Source of the DNA: Elephas maximus indicus
Taxonomy: Eukaryota; Chordata; Mammalia; Proboscidea; Elephantidae
Length of the DNA stretch: 64,000 nt
Direction of reading: 5' to 3'
Assembly: GCF_024166365.1 (NCBI RefSeq)
Contig: NC_064819.1
Coordinates: 114,806,293-114,870,292 of the forward strand
Shown here piece after piece: positions 38,501 to 50,500 of the stretch (within the stretch, counting starts at the first letter, position 1; each line of letters starts with the position of its first letter). The notes below the pieces were generated by a model that saw nothing but the letters and a program-made list of their open reading frames with translations, had not been told where the DNA came from and made no database searches. The translations under genes and the position numbers were made by a program.

Positions 38501-41500
38501 GCTTTCCACTGCTAAGGGAAAAGTTGGTGGTTTGAACCTGAGAGATGTCTTGGAAAAGAGGCCTGGAAATCTGCTTCCAAAAGGTCACACAGTTCTACTC
38601 TTCCACACATGAGGTCACCCTAAGTCAGACTTGACTCAATAGTAACTTTTTTTTTTCTTTTTCCCAAAGCTTTTGGGTGAGAACTTGAGTTCTAATACCC
38701 AGATATTCTAATTTCTGTTGAAATGGATTAAATAAATGGCCTTATTTATCACTCTGGGTGTTGGGTGAGTGAATAAGCAGAAAATGTTAATCTTTTCTGT
38801 GGGAAAGTTGAGCGGAAATTTGTAGAAAATTGTTGTTGTTGTTAGGTGCTGTTGAGTCTATGCTGACTCATAGCGACCCTATGCACAACAGAACAAAACA
38901 CTGCCTAGTCCTGAGCCATCCTCACAATCACTGTTATGCTTAAGCTCATTGTTGCAGCCACTGTGTCAATCCACCTCGTTGAGGATCTTCCTCTTTTCCA
39001 CTGACCCTGTACTCTGCCAAGCATGATGTCCTCCAGGGACTGATCCCCCATGAAAACATGTCCAAGGTATGTAAGATGCAGTCTCGCCATCCTTGCCTCT
39101 AAAGAGCATTCTGGCTGTACTTCTTCTAAGACAGATTTGTTCATTCTTTTGGCAGTCCATGGTACTTTCATAAAGTTTTCACTGGCTAATGCTTTTCAGA
39201 AGTAGACTGCTGGTTCCTTCTTCCTAGTCTGACTTAGTCTAGCAGCTCAGCTGAAACCTCCCCTCCATGGGTAACCCTGCTGGTATCTGAATACCGGTGG
39301 CATAGCTTTCAGCATCACAGCAACATGAAAGCCCCCACAGTACGACAGACTGACAGACACGTAGCGGTATTGTTAAATGCTTGATTTAAAGAACACATGA
39401 CTGCCAGATTAACATCCAACTTTAAGCAAACAGAATTTGTAAAACTTACTACAAAGTTTATCTTCACAGGCATCGGGACAGTCTTCACATGGGACTCCTT
39501 CTTTATAAGGCCTAATTCTGCTATTATCATTTCCCCTTAATGAAGAAAAAAAGAAAAACTGGTTTAAAAAAAAATTCATGTTTAGGAAATGGGCATAAAA
39601 TTTTACTCACTGTGAACAACCAATTTTAAAAACAAGTTGTGAGAAACCACTTAGGAAAAACTACTGATACTATGTAGATAAATGTGAGATTTCTAGATGT
39701 ACAATGATAATAATTTCCTTTTTAGCATGCACAACTGGTGACTCTGGATGTCAGGGAAAAAAATGTTTTTTCAGGCAATTTGCGCCTCTACCATGGAACT
39801 ATTTGATGGTACAGTCCTAAACAGGCAGGAGTGCTCTAGAGCCAATTACAGTGGGACAACACTCTTTATTTGTACCCATAAGGAGTTAGCAATCCATCAC
39901 TAAAGAGAATGAGTTTAACAGAATTGATAAAACATTTTAAGTGAGTCAAAATTCGAGATATCCTTATTTCTTCTTGTACTATGTCATGAAAAAAATTTAC
40001 AAACTTGTCTTTAGTAGAAAAAGATAGAGCATATAAAAGAAGAAATAACATGGACTTGGGTAAAACTAATGTGTTGAGGAGAGGGTAGGAGGAAGAGAAT
40101 AGATAAAAAATCTCCAGGTCTGGCCAAATTCGAAACTTTGGAAAAGACAATTCTTACCTTTAAAGGTCTAAGGACATAATATTGGTGATATCTGATTCTT
40201 AATTAATATCAGATTATCTTTTTTAGAAATTGTGACTTGGGTTTTTGATAGTGTCTGTGGCATATAAACTTAAGATTTAAAGAAAAGACATATATGAATG
40301 TACTAAAAAAGCTAAGTTGAGAGAAAAATACTTGGTTTTCCAGTGTTCTTCCTTCTTCAGATTGCACTTGAATTCTTGAGATACTCTTACATTCTTGAAA
40401 AAAAATCCTTGTTTCTTTGAATATTCAAATATGATACCCCTAACTAATCACAATTTGAAGAATCAATAGCACATAGCAAGGCTACGGGTAAATAATTATG
40501 AATTTTTACATTCTTTTTTTATTCATGAGATATAGATTTATTAAGTAAAAATATAAAGAAAATATGGATGTGCTTATATGTATACATAATTTTTTCAGGT
40601 ATTGACTCAGTGTCTTTACATACCTAAAGATCTCCTTAGTTGAAATAAAATATTTGAGTTCTCTTGTTTAAGGGTTGAAAGACTAGATTGTGCTTTTGTA
40701 AGAGAATACATTACTCAAAGCTGTAAGAAACCAAATTATATAATACATACTCATGACAGTAGTGACAAATGTAGAGATATCTATTTGACCTTCCTTTGCC
40801 ACACAATGTAATGCCACAGCCAATGAGATAAGAAGTGGCCCAAACAACCTGTAAAGAGATTGTTTTATTATAGACTTAATGTCACAAAATGAGCACAGTA
40901 TCAGTATTATTATCTACAATTAAAATTAAGCACTTGTTTACATTTGGGATTGCTTTGATCACGGCTTATTATTGTGAGTTAATTTTTCTTTGGGGATACG
41001 TTGGGAGTTGGCATGTACTTTTTATTATAAAAAAATTCCAACGTTAATTTTCTCTGGAATATGAGAGAGAGGTGGAGGTGGGCTGTAGGTAAAAAAGAAG
41101 AGATGATGATCATTTTGTAATGAACAGACTGATGTTCAAAAAGGGCTTGAATGTCACCGTGGGCTTTACATGGCTCTTCATGAGACCCATCTCTCAGATC
41201 ATATTATCGAGCATATTCAGGGACTATCAGAGCCCTACGTTAACTCTCCCTGAGTCAGTTTTATTGGAATTAAAAAGTCTTCTTTTGAATTCTCACTGAG
41301 AAACATGAGGGGCTGTCATTGACCCTGGTTCCTTCTCTCCTTCTGGTCAAACCTATGAGGAAAATCATCTAACATGAAGAAGGCTGCTTGGTTATGTAAT
41401 AATCAAATCATGGAAGTAGCTTTTTCTTCCGGGTCAGGGAACAGACATTGCATAGACACTGAGCTCAGCCTTCAAAGCAAAATGACTTATAATCAAATTT

Positions 41501-44500
41501 AATCTCTACCACTTCTGATTAGGTAGTATTTAGCAGTTTACATTATGTCTCTGAGTTTCATTTACTCATCTGTAAAATAAGATACAGTAACACTATCTTC
41601 TATATTATAGGTAGATGGTGAGAAATAATAAACATTTAAGAGGCTGGAAGAGGGAATGCTTTCAATAAATGTGATTACTCTCCACCATCACGTACACCCC
41701 CATAGATTTTCTCTTACTAAGCTAGTGCTGGAGACTTTTCCCAAGTTTTTTTTTTCCCATTCTTGATCAGAGTGTTTGCTGCACCTCAGTTTAATAAAAT
41801 GTCTTGTCTGCTCCTCACAGAGGTAGACTTTCATTGGTGCCAATCTCACTTAATCCCATGTGGCTTTTTATTATTTTATTTGTTAATGAGGGTAGTCCTT
41901 CACCAAAACTCATATCTGGGTCTACAAATATAAATTTTATGAGTTGGATTCAATGTTTGCAGGCTCTTCTCATTCTTTCTAGCAAATCCACATTTTTCAT
42001 AAATACTTTTGAGCTCAGAACCTAGTAGAGCACATGATTAAAAAAAAAAAAAGTAGAACACCTATTTTACCATGAGTTTTCTATATTTGAATTGGTGAGA
42101 GGATGGTTGCACTTAATTAATTTCTTCATTCCTTCAACACATATCCAAGAAAAAAATGAAGATGCTACTTTTTCATTAAGTAGCCCTAGTGGTGCAACAG
42201 TTAAGTGCTTGGCAGCTAACTAAAAAGTTGGTGGTTCAAACTCACCAGCAGCTCCACCGGAGAAAAGACCTGGTGATCTGCTCTAGTAAAGATTATAGCC
42301 TAGGAAACTACAGGGCAGTCGCTATGACTTGGAACCTACTCAGTGGCACACAACAACAATACTTTTTCATTGGATCTTCAGATATAAAAATAATTTCAAG
42401 AAAAAGCCTTCTGTTCTATCAAAATTTTGATATATTTACAAAGGGCTACGACAACTGGAGATGTTGGTACTTTCTATTGTTTATAATTTTAAAGATACGA
42501 AGGCAATCTTTTTTTATTTCGTTTTTTTTTTTTTTTGAAACAGGCAAGGTAAGAAATTCTTTCTTATGAAAAAAGTTTTATTGTTTACATGGTGTTGACT
42601 GGGATTTAAGGAGGCAAATCAATGTTATTGGATGATGACTGAATTAAGATATTATCTCATAGTGATGGGGCTAATGCTCTTCTCACAGAAATAGTGGGTC
42701 TAGGACATTTTTTATCTGAAAGAAATAGGAGACAGGGATTGATGCACAAATTTGTCAGATTTTTAGCTCTATAGGGATCTTTTTACCATCTTATCTTTTG
42801 ATGAGATGATTTATATGAAAAGATAGTCTAATATTAAAGCATTATTGGATTCCTGCCATCTACTGTTGGTGCCCAAGTGCATCATTCTAAAAAGAAGAAC
42901 ATTATTTGCTAATGCTTTCTTTAGAATTTTTGCTTTGATATCCAAATGCAATTGAGTCTATGGCTTTTAAAATTAATGTCAGTAGATGTTATTTCAAATA
43001 GGTGTTATTTCAGATTTTGTAAAATTCATCAATATCTAGGTCGGCTGCTATGGGGAGAATGGCTGTTCTACAACTTTTTAAATTTATTCCATTCCAAGTG
43101 TATAAATTTTCTATCTCTTCTGAGATGAATTCTGTTAGCTTATATTTCATTGGAAAATAATCCACTTAATTCTGATATGCAAGGCTATTAGTGTAGAATT
43201 AATGCATTCTCCACATTGCAGCCCAGTGATCTTTTCCAACATGAATCATATTAGATCACTACTCTGCTTAAAGCTCCTCTTCCCCAATGACTTGCCACTG
43301 CATTTAAAATAAAATGTAAATCTTTACACTAACAAACAAGACTCCATAATACGGCTCCACTTCCTTTCTGTTCTCATTTCCTTCCACTCCTGTTTATCGT
43401 GTACCAGCAACCCCCTCCAACCCTCAGCCTTTTCTTTGTCCATGAACACACTTAGATCCCAGTCATTGATTTCTAAACACTATTTCCAGCTAAAATGAAC
43501 CAGAATTCCTTGAATAAATAGACGACTTCTATATGGAATAGAAGTACCAGCTGATCCAAGAAAATCTTACTGAGTCTAAAACCAAGAAGCATCCAAAGTC
43601 TAATGGTGTCATGATCAAAATGACACAGTAGATGGCTTGAAGAGGTTCCATTGGACAAATATAGAAAAACTTGAGCTTTCACATAATGTCATGGATTGAA
43701 TTATGTCCCCCCCAGAATGTGTGTATCAACTTGGTTAGGCCATGATTACCAGTATTCTGTGGTTGTCCTCCATTTTATGATTGTAATTTTACGTTAAAGA
43801 GGAGTAGGGTGGAATTGTAATGCCCTTACCAGGTCACATCCCTGATGCAATGTAAAGGGAGTTTCCTTGGGCTGTGGCCTGCACCACTTTTTATCTCTCA
43901 AGAGATAAAAGGAAAGGGAAGCAAGCAGAGAGTTGGGAACCTCATACAACCAAGAAAGCAGACCCAGGGGCAAAGCGTGTCCTTTGGACCTGAGGTTCTT
44001 GCACTGATATGCTCCCAGACCAAGGGAAGACTGGTACATCGCAAGGACCTTCCTTCATAGCCAACAGAGAGAAAGCCTTCCCCTGGAGCCAGTGCACTGA
44101 ATTCGGACTTCTAGCCTACTGGACTGTGACAGAATAAACTTCTCATTGTTGAAGCCATCCACTTGTGATATTTTTGTAATAGCAGTGCTTGATAACTAAA
44201 ACACATGATATATTGAAATAAAATGACAGCAACAACAACAGAACAAATACAGTCCATGAGTCTGTAGTGATTTTCAGAGAGAGAAAAAGAAAGAATGAGA
44301 GCAAGAGAGAAAGAGGGAGAGAAGAAAAAGAAAAGGAGGGTGGGGTGCTTGATGAACCATAAAGAGAAAACCTAGCATTTGCAATTTTTGATGTAATAAT
44401 TGATTCAGAAAAACCACCAATAGACGCTAAAATGACTGAATAAGAGAATAAAAGAATGCTGAGGAGCAGAATCTTAACATGATCTCAAAACATTTTCCCA

Positions 44501-47500
44501 GAAATTACTTGTTTATACTGAAGTTTAAAAATTTTACCATCACAGCTGAGAAATTAGATGGTTACCATTTTAATAATTTAGCAAAATTTAGCATCAACAA
44601 TACTTAGACAGTCTGACATGTGAATCTTTTGATGTTATTCAAAAAGAGTTAAAAACTTTTCCTTATTTATTATTCTTGCTAAAATGCTTAGCCTTAATCC
44701 AATCATAAGGAAACAAACATTCAGAATATGAATTCTAGAAGACAAGTGGCCTAGTATTTTCATAAAGTCACAAAAAATAAAAGGGAGAATATTATTGGAG
44801 CATTTGAGGAAAATTAGAGATGAGCTGGCTATTAGATGATATTACTGAGTTAATATTTGTTTTCTTAGGTATGGTCATGGTACTGTGGTTTTGTAGGACA
44901 ATGTCCTTATATAATTAAGAGACTTGTGTGGACATACTGAGAATTAAGTGTCATAATGTCTGCAGCTTACTTTCAAAGAGTTCATAAAAAAAGTATAAAT
45001 GTATATAGAGAGAGAAAACTAATGTGACAAGATGTTAATAATTTGTGAATCTGGGCATACGTAACACAGATATTTATTATACTCTTATTGAAAACTTTTT
45101 GGAGGTTTGAAAAACTTTGAAATAAAAAAAACTGGGGAGACGATCTATATGGGATCAAACCTATTAAATAGGAAACTTAGACAGCAGTGAGTTTATGTTA
45201 ATGGGGGAGGAATAATTTGGAAAAGGAGGGTAAGAATGGTTGCACAACTCGAAGAATGTCATTAATGTCACTGAATTGTGCATGTAGAAATTGTTGAATT
45301 GGTGTATGTTCTGGTGTGTATAGTCTCAATAACAACAAAAATAAAATAAATTTAAAAAGAAACCCGGGGAAAGTAGGAATCCCCGCATTGTAAAGGGAAC
45401 TGGCACTATTATTTTCATTATTTATAAATATTAAAAATGACATTTACAAATGAGATTGATGATTATGTGAATTCCTGGAAAATCAGATTGTTAAGATGGG
45501 AATTAATACAAGTTGAGTACAGTAGCCCCCTCTTATCCACAGGGTGTACATTCCAAGACCCCCAGTGGATGCTTAAAGCGGGGGTTGCTACCAAACCATG
45601 TTTCTTTCCTTATTTAGTCAAGAACTTTCACCTTTTCACTTAAAGGAAGCCATTTATGGCTTCTCATTGGCATACCCAAATTGCCAGCATCACTACTCTT
45701 GCACTTTTGGACCATTATTAAGTAAAATAAGGGTTACTTGAACACAAGCACTGCGATGACTTAAACAGTCTACGTGGCTACTAAGTGACTGATGGGCAGG
45801 TACACTGGACAAAGAGATGATTCACATCCCGGGTGGGACAGAGTAGAATGGTGAGAGAGTTCATCACACTACTCAGAATAGTGCATAATTTAAAACTTAT
45901 GAATTGTTTATTTCTGGAATTTTCCTAAATATTTTGGGACTGCAGTTAACTGGGATAACTGAAACCACAGAAACTGAAACGGCGGATAAGGGGAAGCTAC
46001 TGTATTTTCTCTGAGACATATATTACAAGAACGACACTTCCTTTGGTTCCAAATTATGAGGATTTCAATGGGTTGAGTGTAAGTTTGCATCATGTGGTAG
46101 GTTGAATTTCAGTTGTTCACACTCACGTCTTTATCACATATACTTAGTCACTTAACAAATGTGTGTGTTTGCCAGTGCGTAGGTTACCTGAGTATAATGG
46201 TCAGTCCTTTTATTCCTTCTATCCCATGTCCCGTAGGTGAAATATTGTGACTCATTGTACCAGATTTCAATTATATTTGACCATGAGGTAGGATAAGATG
46301 CAAAGAACATATTTTCTCCACAGAAAATCTCTGAAAAGAGGAAAAAGAGCAGAGTCTATTATATAAAACTTGGGAGTATTAAACAAAGATAATTTCTGAA
46401 TTTTTATTTTACAAATGTTCTATAGGGTTTCTATGAGTCGGAATTGACTCAGTGGCAATGGGTTTTTGGGTTGTTCACTGATCAGCTCATCCAGGCAATG
46501 TCTTATATGAGGAGTTAGACTCAGCTGTATCTCTGTTGGCATCCTCTTTTTTATTAATGAATTAGCACATAGAGCTCAGGTTTGGCGAGATGCTGACAGT
46601 GGGAGATGGTGTGTAAGCTTTGAAACCACATCAACAGACATTTTAGTTTTTGCCACTTAAAAGCTAATGGATAAGGGTGAAATCAAAGGAAGCAGCTACA
46701 GAAACAGAAGTGTCCATCATGCAAAGGACTTAAAATTAGCATATGTTCATTTGGCCATTCACCTAGTGGTGTGAGCTTTTAATGACCATGGTTTTCAGGA
46801 GTGACCTGCCTTTCCCTGGGGCAGGGAAGACACTTATTACTAATTCATTGCTCCGGGTTCCTACATTCTCTTTCAGATCTACAGCTTCACATTTCCGTAC
46901 TGGTCCACCTAATTCTACCTCCAACTCCCTCCCTCCATCTCAAGTTATGAAAGTAGAATGGCTGTGTCCTTCAATTCAGGTTGGCCAAAAGTATGTGGAA
47001 ATCAAATATGGGAAGTACATGCTAACAATCCTGCCTGCTTTCTTCTGCATAGTGAATTGTGTCTTTATTCTCAAAATTGTCCCACTCCTATCTAAACTCT
47101 CTACACCAAGAGAATTCATGGGGCTTAGGAAAACCCACTAAACTATATCCATTTCTTGTCCTTAATACATTAAGCATGAGCAGTGGCCAACTCAGGTCAT
47201 AGATCTGCTTCTCTGTGGTAGGCAATATAAGTCTACAAGGACCAAGATTTTATGGTATTCTGCCCCACTTAAGAAGAATATGAATGTGAGTAAATTAAAA
47301 AGAGGAACAAATTCTGGCACAAGGGACTGTTGAGATAACACAAGAAAGAGCAAGAAAGTTAAATGTAAGAAGTTTTTTTTTTCCTGCCCAGTAGTTCACC
47401 TCCCCTTTCAGGAAGTCCCCATCCTCAATGCTAGTGGTGAACTTTAGAAACATCTACATATGTGTGGCGAAGACTAGAAAATTGCAGCTATTAGTGTACT

Positions 47501-50500
47501 TTCCTGAGAACCAGTGGGAGCTACTGAACTCTGCTGGACTCATAGCCTGTTGGCATTGTACAGGGATCTCTGAAATTTCCACATATACCAGAAATGGCAA
47601 ACAAACGTGCTAAGGGTACTCTAGGGTGAGCAAGAGGTAGGGGAAGTCCAGGAGAACAACACTTATCTCAAAAGGCTATTTGTAAAAAGAGCCTTTTTAG
47701 AATTTTGGAGAATAACTAAAATGGCTTTGCTTTTTTTAACTTGGCTGCTGAAAATTAACCTTTAGCAAGGATATTTAGAATGTGTGCTAAGATACCCAAT
47801 AATCTGTAGATATGGAAGTAGCAATCATAATTTTTTATTATGTTATAATAAAGTAGAGATTCGCATAAATGTTATTAGCAGCGGACCACCTAAGTATACC
47901 TGCTGTTGCCCTTGAGTCGATTCTGACTCATAGTGACCCTATAGGACAGAGTAGAAGTGCCCCATAGGGTTTCCAAGGAGTAGCTGGTGGATTCGAACTG
48001 CCATCCTTTTGGTTAGCAGCCATAGCTCTTAACCACTGTGCCACCAGGGCTCCTCCTAAATATATATAGTCATCATATTATCATGAGATGGGCTCATTTT
48101 TTGAGTGCCTAAAGTTGTTCAAACAACCAATAGGTAGAGTCCCAGGGTAGTATAAAAGGTTAAGCGCTTGACCACTAACCGAAAGATTGTTTGAACCCAC
48201 CCAGAGACATCTTGGGAGACAGTCCTGGTGATCGACTCCAAAAAGGTGACAGCCTTGAAAGCCCTATGCAATAATTCTACTCTGCACACATGGGGTCGCC
48301 ACGAGCCAGAATCTACTCAATAGCAACTAACAATAAAGTTGGTCTCACGGGCAGCTACAAAGAGTTACATACACCTCATTTCTCGACTGTATTACTGTTC
48401 AAAAACAAAAGAAATCCTCAAGGTGATATTGCAGGTAGCTGAGATAAATACAAAGAGTGGAAACCATCTAGCTATTTGCTGTCCAACTAGTTATCATTGC
48501 ATTACTCAACTATTCTGTAATATTGAGAGCTTTGATTCTTTCCTCCTGATGGACAAAACCTGGAATCTGGATATTTTAATACACAGATTTTAGAAGTCAT
48601 TAATATTAGAACAGTATATTAGGCCTCAGTGCACTGCCATATATAATAAAAATATAGACTGGATAACTTAACTCACCCTAGCCATCTTTCTTAATAATCC
48701 CTATAGATTTTTGAGCACAAAGTTCAGTCACATAGACATATTTTCATTGTTAGTTGCTATTGCTGTTTCTTCTCATTTTGAGTCATGCCACATCAGCAAA
48801 TGAAGGTCCCAAAAGCTTTTCTCCATCCATGTCATTAAGGTCGACTCTACTTTGAGGAGGCAGCTCTTCCCCAGTCATCTTTTAAGTGCCTTCCAACCTG
48901 GGGGGCTCATCTTCCAGCACTATATCAGACAATGTTCCACTGCTATTTGTAAGGTTTTCACTGGCGAATGCTTTTCACAAGTAGACTGCCGGGTCCTTCT
49001 TCCTAGTCTGTCTTAGTCTGGAAGCTCAGCTGAAACCTGTCCTCCATGGGTGACCCTGCTGGTATCTGAATACCGGTGGCATAGCTTTCAGCATCACAGC
49101 AACATGCAAGTATGACAACCCACAGTACGACAAACTAACAGACAAAATGAGAAGAAACAGCTGCAAAAATCCATTAATAATTGGAACCTGGAATGTATGA
49201 AGTATGAATCTAAGGAAATGGGAAGTTGGAAATTGTCAAAAATGAAATGGAATGCATAAACATCGATATCCTAGGCATTAGTGAGCTGAAATGGACTGGT
49301 ATTGGCCACTTTGAGTCAGACAATCATATAGTCTACTATGCTGGGAATGACAACTCAAAGAGGAATGGTGTTGCATTCATCTTCAAAAAGAACGTTTCAA
49401 AACCTATCCTAAAGTACAACGCTGTCAGTGTTAGGATAACATCCATATGCCTACAAGGAAGACCAGTTAATATGACTATTATTCAAATTTACGCACCAAC
49501 CACTAGGGCCAAAGATGAAGAAATAGAAGATTTTTATCAGCTGCTGCAGTCTGAAATTGATCGAACATGCAATCAAGATGCATTGATAATTACTGGTGAT
49601 TGGAATGCAAAAGTTGGAAACGAAGGATCAGTAGCTGGAAAACATGGCCTTGGTGATAGAAACAATGCCGGAGATCGAATGATAGAATTTTGTAAGACCA
49701 ACAACTTCTTCATTGCAAATACCTTCTTTCACCAACATAAACGGTGACTATGGACATGGACCTTGCCAGAGGGAACACACAGAAATCAAATTGACTACAT
49801 CTGTGGAAAGAGACGATGGAAAAGCTCAATATCATCAGTCAGAACAAGGCCGGGGGCCGACTGTGGGACACACCATCAATTGCTCCTATGCAAGTTCAAG
49901 CTAAAACTAAAGAAAATCAGAGTAAGTCCACGAGAGCCAAAATATGACCTTGAGTATATCCCACCTGAATTTAGAGACCATCTGAAGGACAGATTTGACG
50001 CACTGAACACTAGTGACCGAAGACCAGACTAGTTGTGGAATGCCATCAAGGACACCATCCATGAAGAAAGCAAGAGGTCACTGAAAAGACAGGAAAGAAA
50101 GAAAAGACCAAGATGGATGTCAGAGGAGACTCTGAAACTTGCTCTTGAGGGTCGACCAGCTAAAGCAAAAGGAAGAGTCGATGAAGTAAAAGAACTGAAC
50201 AGAAGATTTCAAAGGGTGTCTCGAGAAGACAGAGTAAAGTATTATACTGACATGTGCAAAGAGCTGGAGATGGAAAACCAAAGGGGAAGAACACGCTCGG
50301 CGTTTCTCAAGCCGAAAGAACTGAAGAAAAAATTCAAGTCTCGAGTTGTAATAGTGAAGGATTCCATGGGGAAAATATTAAATGACACAGGAAGCATCAA
50401 AAGAAGATGGAAGGAATACACAGAGTCATTATACCAAAAAGAATGTCAGTATTCAACCATTCCAGGAGGTGGCATATGATCAGGAACCGATGGTACTGAA

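Noticed and set aside
46782..47141. 119-codon plus-strand frame
   Set aside because: It is opposite to CRISP1 in an intron. The paralogous text at 11650-11990 does not keep it open, so nothing shows selection for it.
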